Below are positions 51,574-60,879 of a DNA stretch of 64,000 bases, piece by piece. The notes below the pieces were generated by a model, which worked only from the letters and a program-made list of their open reading frames with translations, did no database searches and was not told the DNA's origin. Where the stretch lies: positions 1,426,001 to 1,490,000 of the forward strand of contig CAXXKR010000004.1 of the NCBI GenBank assembly GCA_963674955.2, written 5' to 3'. The stretch's first letter is position 1. Every line of letters begins with the position of its first letter. This DNA comes from G963674955 sp963674955. Lineage in GTDB: Bacteria; Desulfobacterota; Desulfovibrionia; Desulfovibrionales; Desulfovibrionaceae. A program made the translations under genes and the position numbers.

Positions 51574-54300
51574 CTACGGCTTCGGTTCGCCCGTGGGCAA
51601 TACAATCACAAAGGTCGTTCCCTCGCCGAGCTTGGTCCGGAAGTCGATGGTCCCTCCATGCTTCTGGACAATGATGGAATGGGTAATGGCCAAACCCTGT
51701 CCGGTGCCCTTGCCCACCGCCTTGGTGGTGAAAAACGGATCGAATATCTTGCTCCTGTTTTCCTCGGGTATTCCCGAACCCGTGTCCTTGACCCTGATTT
51801 CCACATTGGGGCCCCTGCTTCTGGTGGAAATGGTGATAAGTCCCTTTTCTCCGCTTTTGCCGACCACGTCGCCCACGGCGTGGGCCGCGTTCACCAGCAG
51901 GTTCAAAATGACCTGGTTGATGTCTCCGGGCAGGCCCATGACCACCGGCAGGTCGGGATCAGTGTCCATTTTCACTTCGGACACATATTTCCATTCGTTT
52001 TTCGCGATCAGAACCGTGTTCTCTATGGCCGCGTTGATGTCCACCGGCTTTTTCTCCTCCACGTCGGGATGGGAGAATTTCTTCATGCCCTGGACGATGA
52101 CGGAAACGCGCTCGACCCCTTCTATGGCCTGCTCTATGGCGTTTGGTATCTCCTCGCGGATAAAATCCAGCTTGGACTGGGCCAGTTCATTTTCTATCGC
52201 AGCCACAAGATCCGACCTTTCCCCGGCCTTCCTGGTTTCGTCATACAGTTTCAACAGGGCATCGACCAGACCGGCAAGCAGGCCATACGCCCTTGAGAAG
52301 AACCTTATATTGTCGCCGACATACTGGATGGGCGTGTTGATTTCATGGGCTATTCCAGCGGCGAGCTGGCCCACGGACTCCAGTTTCTGGGCCTGTGTCA
52401 GCTGCCGCTCCAAGGCCTTTCTGTCCGACATGTCGAAAATGACCTCGATCAGATGCAGGTGGTGCATGAACTGGCCGGAAATGACCGTCTTGATGACCGG
52501 GATTATGGTTCCGTCGGAACGCTCAAGCAGCATTTCCTGTTCGCGCAGGTTTGACTCCATCAGGGGGCAATGTGTTCGACACTTGTCCTTGCCCTGGCAG
52601 GCCAGGGAATAACATTTCTTGCCGATGTAGTCCTTCTTTTGAACCATGAACATCTCTTCGGCGACAGTGTTCATGTCCACCACAAGAAATTCCTTCGGGT
52701 CCACGATCAGGATTGCCGCCCTTATGCCCTCCATTATGGAGAGCATCAGCCGTTCGCTCTCCTTGACGCCTTCCAGGGCCGACCGGAGATCCTTGGTCCG
52801 CTCGCCCACCAAATCCTCAAGGCTGTTGCGATGCCTCTCCAATTCCTCCTGCACGCGCGTCCTTTCCGTCACGTCCCGGCTGATGCCGATGATTCCTATG
52901 GTCCGGCCCTTGTGGTCGCGGTAAGGGGTTCGAATTGTTTCCATGTTCATGACCTGCCCGTCGGGATTAACGAAGATCTCCTCTGTGGCGCAGGGCCTGT
53001 TTTCATCCATGGCCTCCTTGTCGCCCAGGCAAAAGGCCAGGGTCTGGGTGCCGCTCTGGACCTTGCAGCCGTCCCAGCCGATTATGGTCTCGCGATCCCG
53101 GCCCACAAGCTTTGCAAAGGCCTCGTTGCATCCGAGGTAAAGGCCGTTCAGGCCTTTGTAGTACAGGGGATCGGGCATGGCGTTTATCAGGCTCTGCAAC
53201 AGGGAATTGGCCATGGAAAGCTCATCCTCCCTGCGCCTGCCGAGCCGCATCTGCTCCTTGAGCATTGTATTGGCCCGCATGACCTCGCCTTCGCGTTTGG
53301 CCCCCTCGTCCACCCTGACCCGCAGCTCAAGAGTCCTGGCATATGATCTGACCGCCGCCAGACCGCCGCCGATGACCAGAATTGCCGCAACCATGCTCAA
53401 GGCCAACAGCAAAACGGGATTTGGACCGCCCGCGACGCTGCTCCTGGGAACCATGCTGGCAATAGACATGGGAACCCCTTTGACGCCGACCCGCATGAAA
53501 AAAAACTCGGTTGTCCCGTTCCAGGGCTGCCTGAAGTCGACCTTGACCGTTTCCCCCTCCTTTTGGACCGGACTCGCCAAGATGTCCCTCAACTCTTCGG
53601 GGATCAAATCGTTGGAGAGAATGGAATCCTCATAGACAAGATATGAAAGCTGGCCGGACATGCTGGCCACGTGAACAAGCATGTTCAAGTCGAAACTTCC
53701 GATGTCCAGCCAGGCCACGATGTTGCCCACGTACTCCTGCCCAAAATGATAGGGCACAGTCATGACCATGTAGTTCTTGCCCTCCAAGCGTTCTTTGAAC
53801 AGCTTGACTGGCGCGACGCTGGTGTAGGCCTTGTAGTTTGACTTTTCGTAGGCTTCCCTGGATGCCCCGGGCTGGACGTTGCTGTCGGCAAGAACCGAGC
53901 CGTCCGACTTTACGAAGAGAATCCGCTGGTAAATGTTCCGGTCATGTATTTTCCTGTAGCGGACATACCAGTAAAAAAATCTGTTCACGGACACGACGCT
54001 GGCCCAAAGCCCGTATTCCTCGCTCATGCCCAGGGACAGATTCTCGAAATAGCCGGACAACTCCTTGCCAACCTGCAGGTACTCCATGTCGTGCATTCTT
54101 TCGACATAGAACTGGGCCGTCGCCTTGGACTGTTTCCAGACATTGTCGCCGAACCCCTGCAGGGCCGACTGGCGAAGGGCCACCTGGGAATTGTAGTTGC
54201 CGACGATGAGAACAATGACGAATCCCACAAGCAGAACAGCCAGGGAGGGTATTACCCTGGTCTTGATGTTGGAAGCGCTGATCTTCATGGATAAAGCCAC
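51574..54300 (-). CDS. Membrane histidine kinase with sensor and two PAS domains
   Basis: 908 aa. Order: TM1 (about 15-35), a periplasmic sensor of some 250 residues (Cache-like), TM2 (about 300), a coiled coil, PAS1 (about 365-480, NAMPDPLYYKGLNGLYLGCN), PAS2 (about 510-620) with a cysteine cluster KKCYSLACQGKDKCRTHCPL, the HisKA domain with the phospho-His in GIAHEINTPIQYV, and HATPase (NLLVNAAHAVGD, DTGSGIPEENRSKIFDPFF, GKGTGQGLAITHSI). GTG 54300 has GAGG six bases upstream; ATG 54288 is an alternative. It lies directly upstream of the two receiver genes and downstream of a binding protein, forming one signalling operon. Confidence 0.92.
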   Translation of the reverse strand: MALSMKISASNIKTRVIPSLAVLLVGFVIVLIVGNYNSQVALRQSALQGFGDNVWKQSKATAQFYVERMHDMEYLQVGKELSGYFENLSLGMSEEYGLWASVVSVNRFFYWYVRYRKIHDRNIYQRILFVKSDGSVLADSNVQPGASREAYEKSNYKAYTSVAPVKLFKERLEGKNYMVMTVPYHFGQEYVGNIVAWLDIGSFDLNMLVHVASMSGQLSYLVYEDSILSNDLIPEELRDILASPVQKEGETVKVDFRQPWNGTTEFFFMRVGVKGVPMSIASMVPRSSVAGGPNPVLLLALSMVAAILVIGGGLAAVRSYARTLELRVRVDEGAKREGEVMRANTMLKEQMRLGRRREDELSMANSLLQSLINAMPDPLYYKGLNGLYLGCNEAFAKLVGRDRETIIGWDGCKVQSGTQTLAFCLGDKEAMDENRPCATEEIFVNPDGQVMNMETIRTPYRDHKGRTIGIIGISRDVTERTRVQEELERHRNSLEDLVGERTKDLRSALEGVKESERLMLSIMEGIRAAILIVDPKEFLVVDMNTVAEEMFMVQKKDYIGKKCYSLACQGKDKCRTHCPLMESNLREQEMLLERSDGTIIPVIKTVISGQFMHHLHLIEVIFDMSDRKALERQLTQAQKLESVGQLAAGIAHEINTPIQYVGDNIRFFSRAYGLLAGLVDALLKLYDETRKAGERSDLVAAIENELAQSKLDFIREEIPNAIEQAIEGVERVSVIVQGMKKFSHPDVEEKKPVDINAAIENTVLIAKNEWKYVSEVKMDTDPDLPVVMGLPGDINQVILNLLVNAAHAVGDVVGKSGEKGLITISTRSRGPNVEIRVKDTGSGIPEENRSKIFDPFFTTKAVGKGTGQGLAITHSIIVQKHGGTIDFRTKLGEGTTFVIVLPTGEPKP

Positions 54301-54350
54301 GACAACCTCAGTTGAAGATTATTCCGCCGGATTTCAACATTGAAAAATCA

Positions 54351-55250
54351 TCAGGAACCGGGCAGAAAATCCTTGAAGAACAGAAAGACCCCCGGATAAT
54401 GCTTCTCTACCAGGATACGATACTCTCCACTCTGCTTGAGTCCGTGCAAAAAGGCATTGAACTCCGCCCGCAGTTCCGGAGAACCCTTGCGAAAGGCTGC
54501 GGCCATTTCCTGCTCTTCGGAAACAGGACCCTGAATCTTGATCTTTCCCGGCCATTTGCCAAAGGCCACCAGACAGTCCGGCACGTCCAGCAAGGCAAGG
54601 TCGGCATCCCCCTTGAGAACGGCGGGGGCGATGTCGTTTACAGTGCCCTCGAAAACCATGATCTTCACGGTCGAGGCGTCGATGCCGTAAAGGGAATGGT
54701 CCAGGCATGTCTTTGGTGTGGTCAGCAGGCTGTGCCCTGTCAGGAGTTTCTTGACCGAAGCGATGTCTTTCCCGATGTCGCCGCTGGGCTTGACCGGCTC
54801 CTCGGGGAAATCGGACCCGGCAATGACCCAGACCTGGGTCGGAAAAGTCGGATCGGAAAAATCCACGATCTTCTCCCGCCAACCCAGCTTGGTCAGGCCG
54901 CAGGCAATAACGTCGCCGCGCACCTGTGCCTGCCCGACCTCCTTGACGGAATCTCCCTCAACAAGATGCTTCCTGCCGGTCAGATCCTGAAAAATTGAAC
55001 CCCAGCCGCTTTGAACGAACTCATGTCTGACTCCGAGATGATTCGCGAATCTTTGCATCAACTCGATGCTCAGGCCCTGATTCTGGCTTACTACAAAATG
55101 GGCATAAGGCACTCCGAGCTGCCTGAGCACGCCGCTCTTTTTCAAATCGTCCAGGTCGCCTCCCAAAGCGGGTCTGACGGACAGTGACATGGCGACCAAT
55201 CCACACACAGCAACAAGAAAAACCATCTTCGCAATCGTGTTGACTCTCAC
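54351..55250 (-). CDS. Periplasmic solute-binding protein (SBP family 3-like)
   Basis: 299 aa. GTG 55250 is chosen because GGAGG lies five bases upstream; a longer frame adds 18 codons with no support. A signal peptide ends near RPALGG. The body has the bacterial extracellular solute-binding pattern: GVPYAHFVVSQNQGLSIELMQ, VDFSDPTFPTQVWVI, and DADLALLDVPDCLVAF, with a C-terminal SGEYRILVEKHYPG. No ABC permease or ATPase is nearby, and the next gene is a histidine kinase with a periplasmic domain, so this protein may present a ligand (amino acid or similar) to the kinase. Confidence 0.88.
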   Translation of the reverse strand: MRVNTIAKMVFLVAVCGLVAMSLSVRPALGGDLDDLKKSGVLRQLGVPYAHFVVSQNQGLSIELMQRFANHLGVRHEFVQSGWGSIFQDLTGRKHLVEGDSVKEVGQAQVRGDVIACGLTKLGWREKIVDFSDPTFPTQVWVIAGSDFPEEPVKPSGDIGKDIASVKKLLTGHSLLTTPKTCLDHSLYGIDASTVKIMVFEGTVNDIAPAVLKGDADLALLDVPDCLVAFGKWPGKIKIQGPVSEEQEMAAAFRKGSPELRAEFNAFLHGLKQSGEYRILVEKHYPGVFLFFKDFLPGS

Positions 55251-55581
55251 TGCTACCTCCCCGCGTACAAGGCAAGTCGAAAGCCTAAAAAAATCTCCAA
55301 TCAACTATGGCTGTTTCACAGGATTAAATCAACTATACCCAACGTTTTTTTGCTTAATTACGCTTTGCGGTCATCCAAATGGTCATGATGAAAACAAAAC
55401 ATACATATTTATTTTTCTGTTTCCAGCAACAGGATTGATAAGCACTTTCTTCCGGAATAATCGGACTAGCAGCTGAAAACCAAGTATCTATTGCACCAAA
55501 AATAAAAATGTCGTAATTTGTTTGCTGAGTTATGGGGAACTCTACTTTTTTGGTTTTAATTTAATAAGCTGGTTGGCTGTC
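55251..55581. other. AT-rich divergent intergenic region
   Basis: 331 bases between the binding-protein gene (-) and the vWA-OmpA gene (+). It is strongly AT-rich, without a convincing short gene or a clear sigma-54 site. It must hold the promoters of both flanking genes. Confidence 0.5.
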
Positions 55582-56664
55582 ATGAAAAAGAACAATTATC
55601 TTGGAGCGGGGGTGTCTATCATCAATTCACTTGGACGACTTTTATCGTCCCTACTTATCGCAATGGTCATATGGGCCTCGCTTCCGGGGGCTGTCCGCTG
55701 CGAACAGCAAATGGTTCCGAAGATCGACGACTTCTATTTCGCGGTGGACTGCTCGGGGTCGATGCAATTCTTTTATCTCGATACCGGCATACTCAAGATC
55801 GATCAGGCCAAAAAACTTTTGCAGGACATGAACCAACTCATTCCGGCCCTGGATTATGAAGGCGCCATTTACAAATTTGCGCACTTCGCCCCTGTCCTGA
55901 GACTTCAGCCCTACCAACAGACACAGTTCGGTACGGCCATTGAACAACTTTCCTCCACATCCGGCAACAAGACCAATCTGGGCATGAGCATCAACGAGCT
56001 TGAAGGCGTCCTGACCTATAAGGAAGGAGAAAAATCCGCCATCATCCTTGTCAGCGACGGCGGCCAAAACGTGGGCGAATCACCCATACCCGCCGCCAGG
56101 AATATCTACGCCAAGCACGACACATGCATCCACATCATCAGCTACGCTGACAACGAAGAGGACCAAGCCACCCTCGACGGCATCGCGGCCCTCAACGACT
56201 GTTCCATAAACGCCCGCGCCGAGACACTCATGGACCCGGCCACCTTGGAGGACTTCGTGCATGAGGTTTTCTGGACAATGGCCGAGATCGTTCCCGAGCC
56301 TGAACCCGTGGCCGAACCCATCACCATGGAACTCAAGGTGGAATTCGACACCAACCAGTCATACATCAGGCCAGAATACTACAATGAAATCGCGGAGTTG
56401 GCCCGCTTCCTGACCATGCACCCAGACACTCAGGCGGCCATTGCCGGACACACGGACTCAAGAAACACTGACGAATACAATCTAGGTCTTTCCCAAAGGC
56501 GAGCCGACAGCGTCCGCCAATTCCTCATCGACCGTTTCAGCATTACCCCGGACAGGCTTTCCACCTTCGCCCACGGCGAAAACAAACCCGTAGCGGACAA
56601 CGAGTCCACTGAAGGCATGCAACTCAACAGGAGGGTGGAGGTAATCATCACCAACATGCCCTAG
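55582..56664 (+). CDS. vWA domain protein with C-terminal OmpA peptidoglycan-binding domain
   Basis: 360 aa. Signal peptide/anchor at the N-terminus (SLLIAMVIWASLPGAVRC). Residues about 30-210 form a von Willebrand A domain with the metal-binding start FAVDCSGSMQF (DxSxS). After a short Pro/Glu linker (PEPEPVAEP), the OmpA-like domain has VEFDTNQSYIRPEYY, AGHTDSRNTDEYNLGLSQRR, FAHGENKPVADNE and LNRRVEVII. The protein is probably anchored to the peptidoglycan in the periplasm and binds partners through the vWA domain. ATG 55582 is used; a frame extension to 55522 precedes the signal peptide and is not needed. Confidence 0.9.
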   Translation: MKKNNYLGAGVSIINSLGRLLSSLLIAMVIWASLPGAVRCEQQMVPKIDDFYFAVDCSGSMQFFYLDTGILKIDQAKKLLQDMNQLIPALDYEGAIYKFAHFAPVLRLQPYQQTQFGTAIEQLSSTSGNKTNLGMSINELEGVLTYKEGEKSAIILVSDGGQNVGESPIPAARNIYAKHDTCIHIISYADNEEDQATLDGIAALNDCSINARAETLMDPATLEDFVHEVFWTMAEIVPEPEPVAEPITMELKVEFDTNQSYIRPEYYNEIAELARFLTMHPDTQAAIAGHTDSRNTDEYNLGLSQRRADSVRQFLIDRFSITPDRLSTFAHGENKPVADNESTEGMQLNRRVEVIITNMP

Positions 56665-56685
56665 TCCAAAAGAAGACAGACAACA

Positions 56686-56720
56686 AAAAGGCGGCTCCGA
56701 AAGGAACCGCCTTTTTTTTT
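56686..56720 (+). terminator. Intrinsic terminator after vWA-OmpA gene
   Basis: AAAGGCGGCTCC and GGAACCGCC form a stem with a GAAA tetraloop and one mismatch, followed by nine T. On the minus strand it can also act for the convergent VPLPA gene. Confidence 0.9.
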
Positions 56721-56736
56721 GCTATGATTTACCTGA

Positions 56737-57399
56737 TCAGCTCTTGGTCTTCCTTCTCAGGCCAACCAGTCCGAGAAGTCCGGAGCCGAGAAGCCATACC
56801 GCAGCCGGCAGAGGCACGGCCGCGCCCTGGATCAGGGGTTCGTTGAAGTCCATGTCCTGACTGAAGCCGCCAGCGTTATAGCCGATGAAGAACTTGCCAT
56901 CCAAACCGGTCAGGAAGATGCTGTTGTCGTTGTTGATCAGAGTGCTGCCGATGTAAAGCTGAAAATCGGTTCCGGCACCCAGAAGGTTCTGCAGGTTCAG
57001 AAAGTTAGGTCCGCCCGGCTCATAGCCCCTGGAAGGCCCACCGTTCCAATTAACGGGATCGTAGACCAGCATGGACTGGCTGAAGCCGGCACCGTAGCGA
57101 ACGTAAAGATTGTCGTTGGAGCCTGTGTCGAAAGACAGCACCTTGAGCCTGGCAAAGGTATTCGTGTTCCAGGTGGTGCTTACGACACCGCCGTGATCGG
57201 CATGGAGGTCGGCCAAGCCGCCCTGCACGTCGGTGCGGTAACTTGTGCCGTAAAGATTGTTGTACATGCCGGCAACTGAAAGCTCATTGGGAAACTGCCA
57301 CAAAGTGGTGTCGCCCCATGTGGCGGCAAAGGCCTGGCCGGAAAAGGCCAAGGCAACCAACAGTGTTCCTAAAATCGTGATTCTTTTGAAAGCGTTCAT
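56737..57399 (-). CDS. VPLPA-CTERM (PEP-CTERM-like) exported protein, exosortase substrate 1
   Basis: 220 aa. Signal peptide (ending GQAFAA), a beta-rich extracellular domain with many Asn, Gly and Ser, and the sorting tail VPLPAAVWLLGSGLLGL followed by a basic end (GLRRKTKS). This tripartite tail is the target of the exosortase XrtD branch, which cleaves and anchors the protein. The mature domain has no recognised family. A sigma-54 promoter lies about 110 bases upstream. Two such substrates sit beside the sorting machinery; they may be matrix or biofilm proteins. Confidence 0.9.
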   Translation of the reverse strand: MNAFKRITILGTLLVALAFSGQAFAATWGDTTLWQFPNELSVAGMYNNLYGTSYRTDVQGGLADLHADHGGVVSTTWNTNTFARLKVLSFDTGSNDNLYVRYGAGFSQSMLVYDPVNWNGGPSRGYEPGGPNFLNLQNLLGAGTDFQLYIGSTLINNDNSIFLTGLDGKFFIGYNAGGFSQDMDFNEPLIQGAAVPLPAAVWLLGSGLLGLVGLRRKTKS

Positions 57400-57711
57400 G
57401 TTCGCCCCCCGTAATATTCTTCTTTTGAGGCGGCCCGGCTGTCTCGATGAGATCCGCGGCTTTCCGTCCCGTCATTGCTGGCGGTTTGGCTTTTTCTTCG
57501 GTTTCCTAATTTTCTATTGCTAATATCATGCCAGAAAATAAAACCCTTTTAAAGTGAATTATCATTCATTTTTTTTAAATTCAGAGCTTGCCTGCCGATT
57601 CTTTAGTACGAACAAACAAGACTGTAGACACCCTTTAGTCCGCTTAAAGCAGACTTTTAAACATAAGAACGGGTCCTGCAAGGCCCCGTCAATGATTCTC
57701 CATTGCCCCGG
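57400..57711. other. Intergenic region between the two VPLPA genes
   Basis: 312 bases. The first half belongs to the leader of substrate 1 and holds the sigma-54 promoter at 57518-57533; the second half is AT-rich with no visible gene. No terminator hairpin for substrate 2 is obvious. Confidence 0.5.
57518..57533 (-). promoter_or_regulatory. Sigma-54-like promoter of VPLPA substrate 1
   Basis: On the minus strand TGGCATGATATTAGCA: matches TGGCAnG-N4-TnGCA with correct spacing (mismatches at the sixth base and one T of TTGC). It would give a leader of about 105 bases. Exosortase systems in proteobacteria often use sigma-54 with PrsR. Confidence 0.6.
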
Positions 57712-58353
57712 CTACTTGCCTATCTTGCGCCTCAGGCCGAGCAGGCCGAGCAGGCCCGAACCAAGGAGCCAGGCCGCTGCGGGAATAGGCACCTGGTTGG
57801 TGGCGACCACTCCGTCGATATCATAGCCATCGCCGCCGCCGGTGAACCCGGATTCGCGGCTGATATCGAGAAAAAGCAACGCAGTGGTGCGAGTAAGGCC
57901 GGTCCCCTGCAGGTCAAGGCTGCCGTCCTGCTGGGCGGTTCCGATCAGCACCCAGTTGGAATCAAGTGCGGGATCGTTGAAAGTGACTGTCGGATCATAA
58001 TTTCCACTGTAACCGTAAATGCTTACAGTCTCCTTGTAGGATCTCCAATTATCCGCGTTGGTTCCCCAGGTGGTCTCGTAGACAGTGAAATCAGAACCGG
58101 CTCCGTCCTTGATGGCCCTGTCGAAGGTCAGGACAACCGACCCTCCGAAGCCCAGGGAAACGAAATTGATCTGTCCGCTCTGGTCGTCCGTGGACGCGTC
58201 GTAGCTCAAGGCCTGGCTGGCGTCCTGCCGCGCGGCGGGAACAGCGCTTCCGGGCGTGTAGTTGTAGAAATTTGACGGGAATGTCGAAGCCAGGGCCTGG
58301 ACGCTTGTCCCCATTAGCAAAACCAAGCAAAGCATCACTGTGATTTTCTTCAT
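57712..58353 (-). CDS. VPLPA-CTERM-like exported protein, exosortase substrate 2
   Basis: 213 aa. ATG 58353 follows GGGGG at a good distance. Signal peptide (MKKITVMLCLVLLMGTSVQA), beta-rich domain, and the tail VPIPAAAWLLGSGLLGLLGL with basic end LRRKIGK, a variant of the VPLPA motif (Ile and Ala replacements). The middle (FGGSVVLTFDRAIKDGAGSD, DFTVYETTWGTN) resembles calcium-dependent cell-surface beta-sandwich domains; family not assigned. Downstream of the TPR gene and separated from it by a strong inverted-repeat region. Confidence 0.88.
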   Translation of the reverse strand: MKKITVMLCLVLLMGTSVQALASTFPSNFYNYTPGSAVPAARQDASQALSYDASTDDQSGQINFVSLGFGGSVVLTFDRAIKDGAGSDFTVYETTWGTNADNWRSYKETVSIYGYSGNYDPTVTFNDPALDSNWVLIGTAQQDGSLDLQGTGLTRTTALLFLDISRESGFTGGGDGYDIDGVVATNQVPIPAAAWLLGSGLLGLLGLRRKIGK

Positions 58354-58370
58354 TTTATACCCCCAAAAAC

Positions 58371-58438
58371 AAATGTGCTTGCACATTTTATTCCCGGCCT
58401 GCGCGATCAATATATCCCCGAAATGTCCTGCGCAGGCC
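58371..58438. repeat. Two inverted repeats between TPR lipoprotein gene and substrate 2
   Basis: A perfect 18-base palindrome AAATGTGC-TT-GCACATTT (58371-58388) lies 17 bases upstream of the substrate 2 start, and GGCCTGCGC (58396-58404) pairs with GCGCAGGCC (58430-58438). On the minus strand the first hairpin is followed by GTTTTT, so it could be a terminator or attenuator between the two genes. Confidence 0.6.
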
Positions 58439-58450
58439 CACTCGATTTTT

Positions 58451-60829
58451 TTATTTCAGAGACTCATACAATTTTCGTGCCTCTTCCTTTCCATCAAAGG
58501 CCTGATCCGAATTCACGATCTTGAGCAGCAGTTCCTTGGCCTTGGCCGGGTTCTGGCGCTGAATCTGAACCTTGGCCAAATGGAGCATGATGGTCGGATC
58601 GTCCTTCTTGCCTTCCAGGGCCTGCTCCAGAGTGGCTACGGCCATGTATTGATTGCCGAGCTTGTGATAGACCCAGCCCAAAGTGTCCAGGGCCTCCGGC
58701 ACATTGTCCTCCGAGGCCAGTTGGGCCAGCTTCAGGGCCTTGTTCAGCGTTTCCTCGTCCTCGGCGTTCTCCGAATAGAGATAGGCCAAGTTGTTGGCGG
58801 CAGGTATGAAGTTGGGATTCTCGTCCAGAATTTCCAGATAATATTCCTCGGCCTTCTTCAAATCACCCTTGTCCTGGTAAAGCATGCCCAGAATGTACTT
58901 GGTGCGCATGGATTCCGGGTCAACGGACAAGGCTTCCTCGAACTTGGCTATGCCCTTTTCCACTTGTCCGCCGCCCAGATAAAGGGAAGCGATCCTGTAG
59001 TAGGGCTGCAGCCACTTGGGTTCGATCTTGCTGGCCTGAAAAAAATGCTTCTCCGCAGCATCCAGGTTTCCCCTGGCGGCTTCCAGCCTGCCCATGAGGT
59101 CGTACAACAGGGGGCTGTCGGAATACTGCTCCAGCTTCTCCTTGCACAGGCCCAGAGCCTCGTCATACTTGGCCTGAAGCATGAACACGCCCACCAGGGC
59201 CTCGAAAGCCTGGAAGGATTCCGGGTTGAGCGCCAGGACCTTGTTGAACTGGTCCACGGATTTTTCATATTCCTTTTTCAGGGCGTGCATCTGTCCCAGC
59301 TTGAAGTGGGCCACCTGGCTTTCGGAGTTGAGTTCGAAAAGCTTGTTGTACTCCCTCTCTGCCCTGTCGTAATCGCCTTGCTGGAGGTAGAGGTCGCCGA
59401 CCATGGCCTGAACGGCTTCGTTGGTTGGATCCTTTTCAGCGGCCGTCCTCAACTCGAGAACCGCGCTTTCAAAATTGCCCTCGTTCAGAAGTTCCTCGAC
59501 CAGGGCCTGCCTTGCCGGATAAAACTTGGGGTTGACCCGCAATGCGCGTTGCAGGGCTTCCTTGGCTATCTGCGCTTCATCATTCTTGAAATGAGCCCGG
59601 GCCATCATGACGTAGGCCTGCAGGAACTCGGGCTGGTCGCTAATTATCTGTCTGAACTGGGATATGGCCTGAAGCCAGGCACCCTGGGCCAGGAATATCT
59701 GCCCCCTCAGAAATTGGGCATTGAAGTCCCTGGGGTTGCGCTCGAAAATGAGATTGAGTTGTTCCAAGGCCAAATCAAAATTGTTCTTGGCCAGATAGAC
59801 CTCGGCCAAGACCCTTCTTGCGTCCTGGGCCTTTGGGTGGTCGGGGTCGGCGTTGATGAGGCTTGTGCAAAGCTCAATGGCTTCCGGACGCCGCTTGTTG
59901 TCCAGCAGAAATTTCACCAGGGCCAGACTGAGGTCGTAGGGCTCAGGAACCTCTGCAATGCCTTTTCTCAGTGTTTCTTCCTGTTTTTCAGACAAATTTT
60001 CGACCTGATATATGGCCGCGAGACTCAAGCGGTAGGTCTGCTCTTCAGGGAATTCCCTGATCAGCCCCTGGGCCTCGGCAATGGCCCCTTCCTGGTTGCC
60101 GCTGTCCAGATAGAACTTGACCAGAAGCAGCCGCAGCTGAATGTTCTCCTTGTCCTCGGAAACCAGGGTCTTGTATATCGCTCCGGCAGCATCGTAATTT
60201 TTCTGGTCCATATAGATGGAGGCCAGCTGCAGCCGCAGGGGAATGTTATTGGGAAGGATGTCCAGGGCCTTGAGCAGCAGGGACTCCGCCTTGTCGTTCT
60301 GCTTGAGAGACACATAGAGGTGGCTGAGAAAGGCGTAGGCCTCCTCGTTCTTCTGGTCCTTGCCCAGGACCGAGGCCAGCAGAGACTTGGCCTGATCTAC
60401 CTCGCCCTCTCTGAAAAGAACCGCAGCCAACACAACATTGGCCTCGTAGTGTTCCGGTTCCTCCGTGAGCACCATCTGCAGCTCCTGGCGAGCCTTTTCA
60501 GTGTTGCCGCCGAGCAGGAACAACCGGGCCAGCCCTATATGGGCCTCGTCAAGGCGATTATCCAGGGCCAGGGCGCCTGTGTAGAAATTGAAGGCAGGTT
60601 TCCAAAGCTTCTGCTGAAAGCTGGCCTTGGCCATAAGCAGGAAGCCGGGGGCGAACTCAGGGTCGGCCTGGACCGACTTCTTGGCCATGAGCGCCGCTTC
60701 CTTGTACTCGCCCTTTTCATAATATTCGACTCCGTCCTGGTAGAACGAATCGCGCCTCGATTCCCGGCTGCAGGCGCAAAGAGCCAGGATTAGCAGCACC
60801 GCTATTATAATGGTCGTATACGCTCTCAT
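58451..60829 (-). CDS. prsT: PEP-CTERM system TPR lipoprotein (PrsT-like)
   Basis: 792 aa. The N-terminus MRAYTTIIIAVLLILALCAC is a lipoprotein signal with the lipidated Cys in ALCAC. From about residue 30 to the end there are some twenty tetratricopeptide repeats (for example DGVEYYEKGEYKEAALMAKK and TLGWVYHKLGNQYMAVATLE). This length, lipobox and repeat content match PrsT, the TPR lipoprotein that accompanies exosortase loci and probably organises export or attachment of PEP-CTERM proteins. ATG 60829 has AAGGTGG six bases upstream; the longer frame to 60886 overlaps the sugar transferase end. Same strand as XrtD. Confidence 0.88.
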   Translation of the reverse strand: MRAYTTIIIAVLLILALCACSRESRRDSFYQDGVEYYEKGEYKEAALMAKKSVQADPEFAPGFLLMAKASFQQKLWKPAFNFYTGALALDNRLDEAHIGLARLFLLGGNTEKARQELQMVLTEEPEHYEANVVLAAVLFREGEVDQAKSLLASVLGKDQKNEEAYAFLSHLYVSLKQNDKAESLLLKALDILPNNIPLRLQLASIYMDQKNYDAAGAIYKTLVSEDKENIQLRLLLVKFYLDSGNQEGAIAEAQGLIREFPEEQTYRLSLAAIYQVENLSEKQEETLRKGIAEVPEPYDLSLALVKFLLDNKRRPEAIELCTSLINADPDHPKAQDARRVLAEVYLAKNNFDLALEQLNLIFERNPRDFNAQFLRGQIFLAQGAWLQAISQFRQIISDQPEFLQAYVMMARAHFKNDEAQIAKEALQRALRVNPKFYPARQALVEELLNEGNFESAVLELRTAAEKDPTNEAVQAMVGDLYLQQGDYDRAEREYNKLFELNSESQVAHFKLGQMHALKKEYEKSVDQFNKVLALNPESFQAFEALVGVFMLQAKYDEALGLCKEKLEQYSDSPLLYDLMGRLEAARGNLDAAEKHFFQASKIEPKWLQPYYRIASLYLGGGQVEKGIAKFEEALSVDPESMRTKYILGMLYQDKGDLKKAEEYYLEILDENPNFIPAANNLAYLYSENAEDEETLNKALKLAQLASEDNVPEALDTLGWVYHKLGNQYMAVATLEQALEGKKDDPTIMLHLAKVQIQRQNPAKAKELLLKIVNSDQAFDGKEEARKLYESLK

Positions 60830-60879
60830 GAAAGCCACCTTTTGTCTTAACAAACGGAAACCACCGTCCGCCATGTTAT

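Noticed and set aside
58340..60793. 817-codon plus-strand open frame opposite the TPR lipoprotein
   Set aside because: Antisense to a repeat-rich real gene; the low-complexity repeats explain the long open frame.
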